Shown here in pieces: positions 5,731 to 13,984 of a stretch of 19,222 bases of DNA. Source of the DNA: Pseudomonadota bacterium (lineage in GTDB: Bacteria > Pseudomonadota > Gammaproteobacteria > Burkholderiales > Burkholderiaceae_B); assembly GCA_023388835.1 (NCBI GenBank), contig JAEWFK010000111.1:1-19222 (forward strand), read 5' to 3'. The position numbers and the translations under genes were made by a program. Numbering within the stretch: position 1 is the first letter of the stretch; every line of letters starts with the position of its first letter. Below the pieces are notes generated by a model. It was not told the origin of the DNA. It saw nothing but the letters and a program-made list of their open reading frames with translations, and ran no database searches.

Positions 5731-7067
5731 ATCGGCGGCGTCTGGTTGCCGGCGCCACCACACTGTTCGTCCTCCCAGTCATTCCCCGTTATGCCCATGC
5801 GGCGAGCATCGTGGCGGTGCGCACGTGGCCGGCAGACGAATACACTCGCGTCACGCTCGAGATGGACTCCGAGCTCAAGGCGGAACACTTCACGCTCGAC
5901 GGTCCTGATCGGCTCGTGGTGGATATCGAAGGCCTGTCCCTGAACTCCACTCTGAACGAGCTGATCTCCAAGGTACGCCCGGACGACCCCTATATCGGGA
6001 CGGTGCGGGTGGGACAGAACCGGCCAGATGTCGTGCGGCTGGTGCTCGACCTCAAGCAGCCTGTCGCCCCGCAAATCTTCACACTCAAGCCGATCGGCGA
6101 ATACAAATACCGTCTGGTGCTGGATCTCTACCCCAAGGTAGCCCAGGATCCTTTGCTGGCCATCATGGACAGCAAAGATCCGGACCCTCTGGCCGACGTG
6201 CTGGAGCAGCTTGCCCAGCAAACCACCGAAGCGCCGATTCCTTCCGTACGGGGGCAGACTCTGCCGCCGACCGCACAGAAGCCCGACCTTCCGTCGCCTC
6301 CCGGCACCACGACGAGGCCCCGGCCAACCCCCGCTCCGGTTCCGGCCCCCTCTCCGGCCCGCAGCGGTCAAGTACTGATCGCTCTGGATCCGGGGCATGG
6401 CGGCGAAGATCCGGGCGCTGTCGGTCGGGGCGGCACCCGCGAAAAGGAAGTCGTCCTTGCCATTGCAAAGCGGCTCAAGCGCATGATCGATTCGACGCCC
6501 GGCATGAAAGCCTACCTGACGCGGGATGGAGACTACTTCGTGCCCCTGCAAGTCCGGGTGCAGAAAGCCAGGCGGGTCAAGGCGGATCTCTTCATTTCCA
6601 TCCATGCGGATGCCTGGATCAAGCCCAGTGCGCGGGGTTCATCGGTCTATGCGCTGTCACAAAATGGCGCCACCAGCACGATGGCGCGTCTCATGGCTCA
6701 GCGCGAGAACGAGGCCGACCTGATCGGCGGCGTGAACCTCGGCACCCACAATGCACAGGTCGCCAAGGTGCTGCTGGATCTGTCCACCGCTGCGCAGATT
6801 AACGACTCGATCCGCGTAGGAGGGAAAGTCCTTCAGGAAATCGGGCGTATCAATCGACTGCATAAGCGCCAGGTGGAGCGCGCCGGCTTCGCGGTATTGA
6901 AGGCGCCTGATATTCCTTCCATCCTGGTCGAGACCGCCTTCATCAGCAACCCCACAGAAGAAAAGCTGCTGCGCAGCAGCAAGTACCAGGACCAGGTCGC
7001 ACGCGCCATGCTGACTGGGATACAGGGATACTTCCAGGACAGCCCAGCTCTGGCACGACGCGGCTAG
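5685..7067 (+). CDS. amiC: N-acetylmuramoyl-L-alanine amidase AmiC, Tat-exported
   Basis: Periplasmic zinc amidase that cuts the amide bond between N-acetylmuramic acid and the peptide to split septal peptidoglycan. The protein has 460 residues. The N-terminus holds a twin-arginine type signal (N-RRR-LVAG at residues 16-23, hydrophobic stretch, likely cut after YAHA near 39). An AMIN targeting domain follows (about 41-140), then a proline-rich linker (about 190-228), then an Amidase_3 domain from about 230. The zinc ligands are H238 in DPGHGGEDPG, E253 in TREKE and H307 in SIHAD, and the catalytic glutamate is E416 in VETAFISN. The inserted helix region QNGATSTMARLMAQRENE, absent from minimal amidases, matches the autoinhibitory segment relieved by EnvC/NlpD-type activators. 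The start overlaps the tsaE end by 46 bases; AAAGGA lies 6 bases before ATG 5685. Confidence 0.95.
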   Translation: MADDSISPAAGAPDLNRRRLVAGATTLFVLPVIPRYAHAASIVAVRTWPADEYTRVTLEMDSELKAEHFTLDGPDRLVVDIEGLSLNSTLNELISKVRPDDPYIGTVRVGQNRPDVVRLVLDLKQPVAPQIFTLKPIGEYKYRLVLDLYPKVAQDPLLAIMDSKDPDPLADVLEQLAQQTTEAPIPSVRGQTLPPTAQKPDLPSPPGTTTRPRPTPAPVPAPSPARSGQVLIALDPGHGGEDPGAVGRGGTREKEVVLAIAKRLKRMIDSTPGMKAYLTRDGDYFVPLQVRVQKARRVKADLFISIHADAWIKPSARGSSVYALSQNGATSTMARLMAQRENEADLIGGVNLGTHNAQVAKVLLDLSTAAQINDSIRVGGKVLQEIGRINRLHKRQVERAGFAVLKAPDIPSILVETAFISNPTEEKLLRSSKYQDQVARAMLTGIQGYFQDSPALARRG

Positions 7068-7082
7068 GGACAGCCCGGCGGG

Positions 7083-7088
7083 TAGAAT
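7083..7088 (+). promoter_or_regulatory. putative -10 box (TAGAAT) for mutL
   Basis: TAGAAT lies in the 62-base gap between amiC and mutL. It would start transcription near 7095, about 35 bases before the mutL ATG. No convincing -35 is seen. If real, mutL-miaA can be expressed apart from tsaE-amiC. Confidence 0.4.
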
Positions 7089-7129
7089 CAAGGTCTGTGC
7101 CATGTATTTGAAGACCGACCCGCAGACGG

Positions 7130-9001
7130 ATGATTGCCAGACGCCCTATTTCCCCGCTTCCCGACCTGCTCATCAGCCAGATCGCTGCCGGTGAGGTCAT
7201 TGACCGCCCGGCTTCGGTGCTGAAGGAGCTGATAGAAAACGCACTTGATGCCGGTTCCACCGCGATCGAGGTCCGCCTCGATGGAGGCGGCATCCGCCGG
7301 ATCGCCGTCATCGACGACGGCGGGGGCATCCCCCCGGATGAGCTTCCCTTGGCCATGCGCCGCCACGCCACGAGCAAGATCGGCTCTTTGGAAGAGCTCG
7401 AGCACGTGGCCTCCATGGGATTCCGCGGCGAGGCGCTCGCTTCGATCGCATCCGTGGCCCGGCTGACGATCACTTCCCGCTGTGCGGGCGCTGCCCATGC
7501 AGCGCAGATTGATGGCGCATCGCTGAACGTCGAGGCGGCTGCGGGCCCGACGGGTACCGCCGTGGATGTCCGGCAGCTTTTCGACTCGGTACCCGCCCGG
7601 CGGAAATTCCTGCGTTCGGAAACCACGGAGTACGGCCATTGCCTGGACGCCCTGGAGCGAATCGCGCTCGCCCGTCCTGAAGTCGCGTTTCGACTGTTCC
7701 ACAACGAGAAGATCCAGCGACACTGGCGCGCCGGCAGCATGGCGCAACGCCTGCGCGACGTACTGGGCGCAGAATTCATGGATCAGGGCATATTGGTGGA
7801 GCGCGACCAGGGGCTGATCTCACTGCGGGGGCTGATCACGCGACCGACGCTCGCACGGCATCGCAGCGACCGCCAGTACTTGTATGTCAACGGCCGTTTC
7901 GTACGCGACCGCAGTGTGTCGCATGCCGTCAGACAGGCCTATGCCGATGTGCTCCACGGCGACCGTCACCCGGCTTACGTATTGTTCCTGGAGGTCGATC
8001 CCGGCGTCGTCGATGTGAACGTGCATCCCGCCAAGCACGAAGTACGATTCCGCGACAGCGGTGCCATTCACCGCTTCGTTGCCCAGACCCTCGAAGAAGC
8101 CCTGGCCAGCACTCCGGGCGTGCACGATGCGCCGGCGGAAGGCCGGGCCCCCGGCGGAAACGCCGCTTCCGACGGCCTGGAGCAGCCGGGGGACGGAGTC
8201 GTGCCCGGACAATACGCAAAGGCCTCTGTCCCGCCGTCAGGCTCATCATTCGGCGCCGGCAGCCGTGGGCCAGTGCAGCAGTCTGCCTTCAGTCTACGCG
8301 AGCCCGGTACGGCTACAGAGGCCTGGCAAACGCTTTACCGACCGCTGGATGCGCACGGCCATGCCGACGCTGCCATGTGGCCAGCGCAAGGCGACGCCGA
8401 TGCGCCCGACACAGACCCGCAGCCTCTGGGCCAAGCGCTGGCACAGGTGCACGGGATCTACGTCCTTGCGCAGAACCGCCGCGGCCTGGTCCTGGTGGAC
8501 ATGCATGCCGCTCATGAGCGGGTGGTATATGAACGACTCAAACGCGCGCTGGACGAGCGGGAGCTCCCCCGGCAGGAACTGCTCGTCCCCGTGGTCTTCG
8601 CGGCCGATCCCCGCGACCTGGGTCTGATCGAGGAATATCACGACACGCTCGAGGAGCTCGGCCTGGGACTTACGCCTGCCGGCCCCGCTGCCATCGCGGT
8701 ACGGGCCGTACCGGCCCTGCTTGCCCATGGCGACATCGAATCGCTGGTCAGGGGCGTGCTGCGCGACTTGGCCGGCGTGGGCGGGTCCCGACTATTGATT
8801 CAGCAACGCAACGAACTGCTTTCGACCATGGCTTGCCATGGGTCCGTGCGGGCCAACCGAAGGCTGACGCTCGACGAGATGAATGCCTTGCTGCGGCAGA
8901 TGGAGCAGACGGAACGGGCTGACCAGTGCAACCACGGCCGCCCGACCTGGCTGCAATGGTCGCTGGGAGAGCTCGATCGCATGTTCCTGCGAGGGCAATG
9001 A
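7130..9001 (+). CDS. mutL: DNA mismatch repair protein MutL, endonuclease type
   Basis: Links MutS mismatch recognition to strand incision and removal. The protein has 623 residues. The N-terminal GHKL ATPase shows the catalytic E33 (LKELIENALDAG), the DDGGGI loop, HATSK and GFRGEAL. A transducer domain follows (to about 330, ending near DVNVHPAKHEVRFR), then a low-complexity linker (about 340-430) rich in G, A and P. The C-terminal dimerisation domain carries DMHAAHERVVYE starting at D457, the form of the DQHA(x)2E(x)4E metal-binding nuclease motif that E. coli MutL lacks. The companion motifs ACHGSVRAN (568-576) and CNHGRP (600-605) are also present. It should therefore nick DNA itself. No good Shine-Dalgarno is visible before ATG 7130. 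It precedes miaA by 4 bases, so they are likely co-translated. Confidence 0.97.
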   Translation: MIARRPISPLPDLLISQIAAGEVIDRPASVLKELIENALDAGSTAIEVRLDGGGIRRIAVIDDGGGIPPDELPLAMRRHATSKIGSLEELEHVASMGFRGEALASIASVARLTITSRCAGAAHAAQIDGASLNVEAAAGPTGTAVDVRQLFDSVPARRKFLRSETTEYGHCLDALERIALARPEVAFRLFHNEKIQRHWRAGSMAQRLRDVLGAEFMDQGILVERDQGLISLRGLITRPTLARHRSDRQYLYVNGRFVRDRSVSHAVRQAYADVLHGDRHPAYVLFLEVDPGVVDVNVHPAKHEVRFRDSGAIHRFVAQTLEEALASTPGVHDAPAEGRAPGGNAASDGLEQPGDGVVPGQYAKASVPPSGSSFGAGSRGPVQQSAFSLREPGTATEAWQTLYRPLDAHGHADAAMWPAQGDADAPDTDPQPLGQALAQVHGIYVLAQNRRGLVLVDMHAAHERVVYERLKRALDERELPRQELLVPVVFAADPRDLGLIEEYHDTLEELGLGLTPAGPAAIAVRAVPALLAHGDIESLVRGVLRDLAGVGGSRLLIQQRNELLSTMACHGSVRANRRLTLDEMNALLRQMEQTERADQCNHGRPTWLQWSLGELDRMFLRGQ

Positions 9002-9005
9002 CGGA

Positions 9006-9956
9006 ATGACGCCTGCCCTGCCCGTCATTTGCCTGGCCGGCCCCACAGCATCCGGCAAAAGCGCCGCCAGCCTGGCGCTGGCCGAGCGTTGGCCGCTCGA
9101 AATCATCGTCATGGACTCGGCCACCATTTATCGCGGCATGGACATCGGTACGGCCAAGCCCACGCCCGAAGAACAGGCGGGCGTACCCCATCACCTGCTG
9201 GATATCCGCGACCCGGCCGAGCGCTATTCCGCAGCGGATTTCCGCAGCGACACGCTTTTGCTCATCGAAGCCATCCTGGCGCGCGGCAGGCTGCCCCTGA
9301 TCTGCGGCGGGACCATGATGTACTACAAGGTGCTGCGCGAAGGGATCAACGATCTGCCGCAAGCAGATGCCGCCTTGCGGACGCAAATCGATGAAGAAGC
9401 GCGCCTGCGGGGCTGGCCGGCCCTGCATGCCGAGCTGGCCGTATACGACCCGCCGACCGCCGCACGACTGGCGCCGAACGATAGCCAGCGCCTGCAGCGC
9501 GCCATCGAAATCTACCGCAGCAGCGGGGTGCCCATGTCCGTCTGGCTGGCACGCGGGCAGCTTGCCACCGATACACCGTACCGCTTCCATACGATCAGTC
9601 TGGAACCCAGCGATCGCCTGGCGCTGCATGCGCGCATTGCGCAGCGATATCGCACGATGCTGGAAATGGGTCTGCTTGAAGAAGTCGCTCAGCTGCATGC
9701 GCGCGGCGACCTGCACACCGGATTGCCTTCGGTGCGCTGTGTGGGATATCGGCAGTTATGGGATCACCTGGAGGGCAGGACTCCCTTGGAAGCGGCCGTG
9801 GAGCAGGCCATCGCCGCCACCCGTCAGCTCGCCAAGCGCCAGCTCACCTGGCTGCGCTCAGAGCCGGGACGCGGCCAGGTGGATTGTCTGGCGGCTAATG
9901 CGGCATCCCAGGTCGTCGATCAGGCGAATGCCGTGTGGAAGACGTCGAGCTATTGA
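9006..9956 (+). CDS. miaA: tRNA dimethylallyltransferase MiaA
   Basis: Transfers the dimethylallyl group from dimethylallyl diphosphate to N6 of A37 in tRNAs that read UNN codons. The protein has 316 residues, the same as E. coli MiaA. The P-loop GPTASGKS is at residues 12-19. Other family motifs are DSATIYRGMDIGTAKP, the VPHHLLDIRDPAE segment, CGGTMMYYKVLREG, a dimethylallyl/tRNA-binding region with DSQRLQRAIEIYRSSG, SVRCVGYRQLWDHLEG and the basic LAKRQLTWLR near the C-terminus. ATG 9006 is chosen because it gives the family N-terminus; an ATG overlapping the mutL stop is followed at once by a stop codon. It ends 49 bases from the convergent purM end, with no clear intrinsic terminator between. 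Confidence 0.97.
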   Translation: MTPALPVICLAGPTASGKSAASLALAERWPLEIIVMDSATIYRGMDIGTAKPTPEEQAGVPHHLLDIRDPAERYSAADFRSDTLLLIEAILARGRLPLICGGTMMYYKVLREGINDLPQADAALRTQIDEEARLRGWPALHAELAVYDPPTAARLAPNDSQRLQRAIEIYRSSGVPMSVWLARGQLATDTPYRFHTISLEPSDRLALHARIAQRYRTMLEMGLLEEVAQLHARGDLHTGLPSVRCVGYRQLWDHLEGRTPLEAAVEQAIAATRQLAKRQLTWLRSEPGRGQVDCLAANAASQVVDQANAVWKTSSY

Positions 9957-10005
9957 AGCGGCACACCGCCCCGAGCCGGAAGCGGCGTGCGCGAAGCCGC
10001 CTTGC

Positions 10006-11058
10006 TCAGGCCATGATCACTTGCGGGGCGTCCGCCGCCTGGCGCTCCGTGATTTCGCCCAGCTTGTAGACAGTCTCGCCCTGGCTGCTCAGGGTGGCGG
10101 CGATGGCGTCAGCCTGAGCAGCCGGTACGATCACCACCATGCCGATACCGCAGTTAAAGACTCGCAGCATTTCTTCGTCCGCCACGTTGCCATTCTGCTG
10201 CAGCCACTGGAACAGGGGCGGCAGAGCCCAGGCATCGCGGTGCAGGCGCGCCGCAAGGTGGGACTGAAGCACGCGCGGCACGTTATCCAGGATGCCGCCG
10301 CCCGTGATGTGCGCCAGGCCCTTGATGTCGCGCCCGTGCGCTTTAAGAGCGTGAAGGACAGACTTTACATAGATGCGCGTGGGCGCCATGACGACGTCTT
10401 GAAGAGGCTTGCCGTCGAGCTCCTGGCCGGGGCGGCCGTTCGCATGCTTGAGAATCTTGCGCAGCAGCGAGAAGCCGTTGGAATGGGCACCGCTGGAAGC
10501 GAGGCCGAGCACGGCATCACCCGGCTCGATCGACTTTCCGTCGATGATGGCGGATTTTTCGACCGCCCCTACCGCAAACCCCGCCAAATCGTATTCGCCG
10601 TCGGGATACATGCCGGGCATTTCGGCGGTTTCGCCTCCGATCAGTGCGCAGCCCGAGAGCTCGCAGCCCTTGGCGATACCTTGAACCACACTGGCAGCCG
10701 TATCGACCGACAGCTTCCCGCAGGCGAAGTAATCCAGGAAGAACAGGGGCTCGGCGCCCTGTACCAGGATGTCGTTCACGCTCATCGCGACCAGGTCGAT
10801 GCCCACGGTATCGTGGCGATTCCATTCGAAGGCGAGCCGCAGCTTGGTCCCGACTCCGTCGGTTCCGGACACCAGCACAGGTTCCTTCAGGGTGCGCGGC
10901 ACTTCGAACAAGGCGCCAAATCCGCCGATGCCCGCCATGACGCCTGCCCGCATGGTACGCGCCGCCAAGGGCTTGATGCGGTCCACCAGCGCCTCGCCGG
11001 CATCGATGTCAACGCCCGCGTCGCGATAGGTCAGGGAAGCAGAATTTTTATCAGTCAT
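10006..11058 (-). CDS. purM: phosphoribosylformylglycinamidine cyclo-ligase (AIR synthetase)
   Basis: Catalyses ATP-dependent closure of formylglycinamidine ribonucleotide to aminoimidazole ribonucleotide, the fifth step of purine synthesis, in the cytosol. The 350 residues are full length (E. coli PurM has 345). It begins SLTYRDAGVDIDAGEALVDRIK, the conserved N-terminal strand. The nucleotide-binding loop SGTDGVGTKLRLA is at about 64-76, followed by DLVAMSVNDILVQGAEPLFF, GGETAEMPGMYPDGEYDLAGF and the C-terminal HITGGGILDNVPR. It stands alone on the minus strand, convergent with miaA and divergent from hda across a 136-base gap. No clear Shine-Dalgarno or -35/-10 pair could be assigned in that gap for purM. 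Confidence 0.97.
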   Translation of the reverse strand: MTDKNSASLTYRDAGVDIDAGEALVDRIKPLAARTMRAGVMAGIGGFGALFEVPRTLKEPVLVSGTDGVGTKLRLAFEWNRHDTVGIDLVAMSVNDILVQGAEPLFFLDYFACGKLSVDTAASVVQGIAKGCELSGCALIGGETAEMPGMYPDGEYDLAGFAVGAVEKSAIIDGKSIEPGDAVLGLASSGAHSNGFSLLRKILKHANGRPGQELDGKPLQDVVMAPTRIYVKSVLHALKAHGRDIKGLAHITGGGILDNVPRVLQSHLAARLHRDAWALPPLFQWLQQNGNVADEEMLRVFNCGIGMVVIVPAAQADAIAATLSSQGETVYKLGEITERQAADAPQVIMA

Positions 11059-11168
11059 GAGAAAAGCCGTGGGATGTGCAAGAATTGCGGGTTTAAGGAA
11101 GCGCTGGAGCCGTCCGGCGTCAAGCAGCGATGCTCAGGGCTTCCTGTACTGTTCATCTGGCCGGATTT

Positions 11169-11174
11169 TACGAT
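11169..11174 (+). promoter_or_regulatory. putative -10 box (TACGAT) for hda
   Basis: TACGAT matches four of six -10 consensus positions and would start transcription near 11181, about 14 bases before the chosen hda ATG. The -35 region is weak. It supports ATG 11195 over the upstream TTG at 11183. Confidence 0.3.
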
Positions 11175-11194
11175 GAACCGCGTTGCAGCACTTT

Positions 11195-11881
11195 ATGGCA
11201 CAACAACTGATACTCGACCTTCTCCCGCCACCGCCGCCTTCGCTCGATAATTTCGTGGTGGGACGCAACGCGCCGGCACTTGATGCCCTGCGTCAGTGTG
11301 CGCCGGGCCGCGCCATCTATCTATGGGGGCCGCAGGGCGTGGGGCGCAGCCATCTGCTGCAGGCGGTAGGTCTTCAGGCGAGCGGTCGCTACCTCGCGCC
11401 CGGTACCCCGGCCGAAAGCTTGCACGATCTTGCAACCGGCGACACCATTCTTGCGCGGCTCATCGCCGTGGATGACGTGCAGGCGCTCGATTGCGACGGC
11501 CAGGCGGCGCTTTTCGCGCTATACAACCGTTGGCGGGAAACCGCCTCGACCCGCCATGCCTTTGCCCTGGTGCTGGCCGGCGACTGCGCACCGCTGAACG
11601 CGGAGCTGCGCGAAGACCTGCGTACCCGCCTGGGTTGGGACCTCGTGTTCCGGCTCGAACAGCTGTCGGACGAAGAACGCGCCCAGGCGCTGCGCAGCCG
11701 ATCGGCCGAGCGCGGGCTGGAGCTTTCCCCTGAAGTCATCGGCTGGCTGCTGACGCACCATGAGCGCGACATGAGCCGCCTGACCGCCCTGGTGGATGCA
11801 CTGGACCGCTATTCCTTGGCACGCCACCGCCCGATTACCCTGCCGCTGCTGAAGGACCTGCTTGCAAGCCATCAGCCATGA
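11195..11881 (+). CDS. hda: DnaA regulatory inactivator Hda
   Basis: AAA+ protein homologous to the DnaA ATPase domain. With the DNA-loaded beta clamp it triggers hydrolysis of ATP-DnaA and prevents over-initiation. The protein has 228 residues (E. coli Hda 233). The N-terminal QLILDL at residues 3-8 has the form of a clamp-binding motif. The P-loop WGPQGVGRSHLLQA has arginine in place of the usual lysine, as in E. coli Hda (GAGRSHLL). The Walker B stretch is AVDDVQAL. The region from DLRTRLGWDLVF to HHERDMSRLTALVDALD covers the arginine-finger and sensor parts. Unlike DnaA there is no C-terminal DNA-binding domain. A TTG at 11183 could add four residues, but ATG 11195 is preferred. It is the first gene of an hda-HAD-pcnB-folK run. 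Confidence 0.93.
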   Translation: MAQQLILDLLPPPPPSLDNFVVGRNAPALDALRQCAPGRAIYLWGPQGVGRSHLLQAVGLQASGRYLAPGTPAESLHDLATGDTILARLIAVDDVQALDCDGQAALFALYNRWRETASTRHAFALVLAGDCAPLNAELREDLRTRLGWDLVFRLEQLSDEERAQALRSRSAERGLELSPEVIGWLLTHHERDMSRLTALVDALDRYSLARHRPITLPLLKDLLASHQP

Positions 11882-11891
11882 AAAGAGAACC

Positions 11892-12593
11892 ATGACCGAA
11901 TTTTCCCGCCTCGCCCTGTTCGACCTGGACCACACCTTGCTGCCGCTGGACAGCGATTATCAATGGGCCGATTACCTGGCCCGCACAGGCCGAGCCGGCG
12001 ATCCTGCCGAGGCCCAGCGCCGCAACGAAGAACTGATGGAGCGCTACAACGCCGGGCGCCTCACCGCAGAACAGTCGGCAGAATTCATGCTGGGGCTGCT
12101 GGCCCGCGCCAGTATGCCGGAACTGGCGCAATGGCATGAAAGCTTCATGGCCGAAGTCATACGACCTTCCATTCGCGACAACGCCCTGCAGTTGGTCCAG
12201 GACCACATGGCACGCGGCGATCTCTGCGCCATCGTCACCGCCACCAATGAGTTCGTGACGGCGCCCATCGCCCGCGCCTTTGGCATCCCGCACTTGATCG
12301 GGACGGTGGCCGAGGCCCGGCTGGGCCGCTACACCGGCCGTATCCAGGGCGTGCCCAGCTTCCAGGCGGGCAAGATCGTCCGGGTTGATGAATGGTTGGC
12401 CCGCATGGGCTTGTCGCGCGAATCGTTCCAGGAAACCTACTTCTACAGCGATTCACCCAATGACCTTCCTTTGCTGGAAGTGGTGACCCACCCTGTCGCC
12501 ACGAACCCCAGCCCGGTCTTGCGCGATATCGCCGAGGAGCGCGGCTGGAAAGTGCTCGACCTGTTCAAGGAAATGCAGGACGCAAAGTCCTAA
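11892..12593 (+). CDS. HAD-IB family phosphatase (SerB-like)
   Basis: Haloacid-dehalogenase superfamily phosphohydrolase of subfamily IB, to which phosphoserine phosphatase belongs. The protein has 233 residues. The catalytic aspartates are D11 and D13 in LFDLDHTLL, motif II threonine is in IVTATNEF, the motif III lysine is K161 in GKIVRVDEW, and motif IV is D187 with N190-D191 in YSDSPNDLPLL. A helical cap lies between motifs I and II (about residues 17-110), with QRRNEELMERYNAGRL and similar segments. True SerB has different cap and N-terminal regions, so the substrate is unknown. ATG 11892 is 10 bases after the hda stop and follows AAAGAGAA; a longer frame from 11862 overlaps hda and is rejected. 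The stop TAA is also the first half of the TAAAAT box upstream of pcnB. Confidence 0.9.
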   Translation: MTEFSRLALFDLDHTLLPLDSDYQWADYLARTGRAGDPAEAQRRNEELMERYNAGRLTAEQSAEFMLGLLARASMPELAQWHESFMAEVIRPSIRDNALQLVQDHMARGDLCAIVTATNEFVTAPIARAFGIPHLIGTVAEARLGRYTGRIQGVPSFQAGKIVRVDEWLARMGLSRESFQETYFYSDSPNDLPLLEVVTHPVATNPSPVLRDIAEERGWKVLDLFKEMQDAKS

Positions 12594-12596
12594 AAT
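12591..12596 (+). promoter_or_regulatory. putative -10 box (TAAAAT) for pcnB, overlapping the HAD gene stop
   Basis: TAAAAT matches five of six consensus positions and ends six bases before the pcnB ATG. Transcription starting six to seven bases downstream would begin at or next to the A of the ATG, giving a leaderless mRNA. No clear -35 is seen, and no Shine-Dalgarno lies before the pcnB start, which agrees with a leaderless message. Confidence 0.45.
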
Positions 12597-12602
12597 ACGC
12601 AC

Positions 12603-13967
12603 ATGCTTCCCGAAACAATAAAAAACTTTGTCGCGCGCCTGTTCGCCGGCTCTCGCCGCGGGCCCGAACGCCTGCCTGTCGAAAAACACGGCATCGATCG
12701 GCGCAACGTCTCGCGCCATGCGATCAAGGTATGCGAAGTCCTTCGCCAGCATGGCTATGAAGCCTATGTAGTGGGCGGCGCCGTACGCGACCTCATTGTC
12801 GGCCTGCAACCCAAGGATTTCGACGTGGCCACCAACGCCACCCCGGAACAGGTCAAGCCTCTGTTCCGGCGGGCGCGCATCATCGGGCGCCGTTTCCGTC
12901 TCGTGCACGTGGTGTTCGGTCCCGAGATCATCGAGACGTCCACCTTCCGCGCGCCATCCAACGGGGGAGACGAACACACTGACGAGCACGGACGCATCCT
13001 TCGCGACAACGAGTTCGGTACCCACGAGGAAGACGCGGCCCGGCGCGATTTCACGCTCAATGCGCTGTATTACGACCCGCTCACCGAGGAGGTGATCGAC
13101 TTCCATCGTGGGGTGGCCGATCTGCAGAAACGAACGGTCCGAATGATTGGAGACCCTGAAAAGCGTTATCGCGAAGACCCGGTCCGCATGCTGCGCGCCG
13201 TGCGCTTCGCATCCAAACTGTCCGGCGCCATCGAACCCGCCACGCTCGAGCCCATACGCCGCCTGGCTCCGCTGATCGAGCACGTACCGGCCTCGCGGCT
13301 TTTCGATGAAACACTCAAGCTGCTCACCTGTGGTCACGCCATGGATTGCCTGCGCAAGTTGCGCGAGGTCGGGTTGCACCAGGATCTGATGCCATTGCTC
13401 GACGTTGTGTTCAACGTGCCGGAAGGCGAAGAGTTCGTCGAGCTGGCTCTGGCACGCACCGACGCCCGCGTGCGCACGGGCAAGCCGGTCAGCCCGAGCT
13501 TTCTTTTCGCCGCCCTGCTTTGGAAGCTGGTTTACCAGCGCTGGCAGGCGCTGGTCCAGGGCGGGGGGCATCCGAGCCAGACATTGCTCGAAGCGGCGGA
13601 CTCGGTGCTGGACGAGCAGTCACGCAAGATGGCTATACAACGTAGATTCATTGCGGATATACGCGACATCTGGTTCATGCAGGCCCGCTTCGAACGCGTC
13701 AACGCCAAGGCGATCTGGCGCATGCTGGAGCAGCCGCGCTTTCGCGCCGCCGTGGATTTCCTGCAGCTACGAGCCGAAGCGCGCGAGGTCGACAGCGTCA
13801 TGGCGCAGTGGTGGATGGACTTGGCGAATGCCGAGCCTGACGAACGCGTACCCATGCTGGATAATTTCCAGGCCTCGCAGCGCGACCGCCCGGCGACGGC
13901 CGTGCGCAAGCGTCGGCGGCGTCCGCGCCGCAAGGCGCCCGGTGCGTCCGGGAACGCGCCCGAGTGA
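12603..13967 (+). CDS. pcnB: poly(A) polymerase I
   Basis: Adds poly(A) tails to RNA 3' ends and promotes decay of RNAs. The protein has 454 residues. It is a class II nucleotidyltransferase: VVGGAVRD from V57, and the metal-binding D72 and D74 in KDFDVAT. Next come IIETSTFRAP, ARRDFTLNALYYD, the EDPVRMLRAVRFASKL signature and a long helical RNA-binding part. The C-terminus is strongly basic (KRRRRPRRKAPG), as in bacterial poly(A) polymerases and unlike CCA-adding enzymes. The position directly before folK, as in E. coli, also supports PcnB over tRNA CCA-transferase. ATG 12603 follows the HAD stop by 9 bases, without a Shine-Dalgarno. The stop TGA overlaps a possible GTG start of folK. Confidence 0.95.
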   Translation: MLPETIKNFVARLFAGSRRGPERLPVEKHGIDRRNVSRHAIKVCEVLRQHGYEAYVVGGAVRDLIVGLQPKDFDVATNATPEQVKPLFRRARIIGRRFRLVHVVFGPEIIETSTFRAPSNGGDEHTDEHGRILRDNEFGTHEEDAARRDFTLNALYYDPLTEEVIDFHRGVADLQKRTVRMIGDPEKRYREDPVRMLRAVRFASKLSGAIEPATLEPIRRLAPLIEHVPASRLFDETLKLLTCGHAMDCLRKLREVGLHQDLMPLLDVVFNVPEGEEFVELALARTDARVRTGKPVSPSFLFAALLWKLVYQRWQALVQGGGHPSQTLLEAADSVLDEQSRKMAIQRRFIADIRDIWFMQARFERVNAKAIWRMLEQPRFRAAVDFLQLRAEAREVDSVMAQWWMDLANAEPDERVPMLDNFQASQRDRPATAVRKRRRRPRRKAPGASGNAPE

Positions 13968-13984
13968 ATCCGACTTTCCCTGCG

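Noticed and set aside
9957..10005. Terminator between convergent miaA and purM
   Set aside because: Only short or mismatched GC-rich stems (GCACACCGC with GCGGCGTGC) and no T-run on either strand.
11191..11203. DnaA-box-like TTATGGCACA at the hda start
   Set aside because: Does not fit TTATNCACA: it needs an extra base, and it overlaps coding sequence.
9367..11250. Plus-strand open frame of 627 codons
   Set aside because: Runs through miaA in another frame, then antisense to purM; no recognisable domain.
12453..13571. Minus-strand open frame of 372 codons
   Set aside because: Antisense to pcnB, which carries all nucleotidyltransferase motifs.
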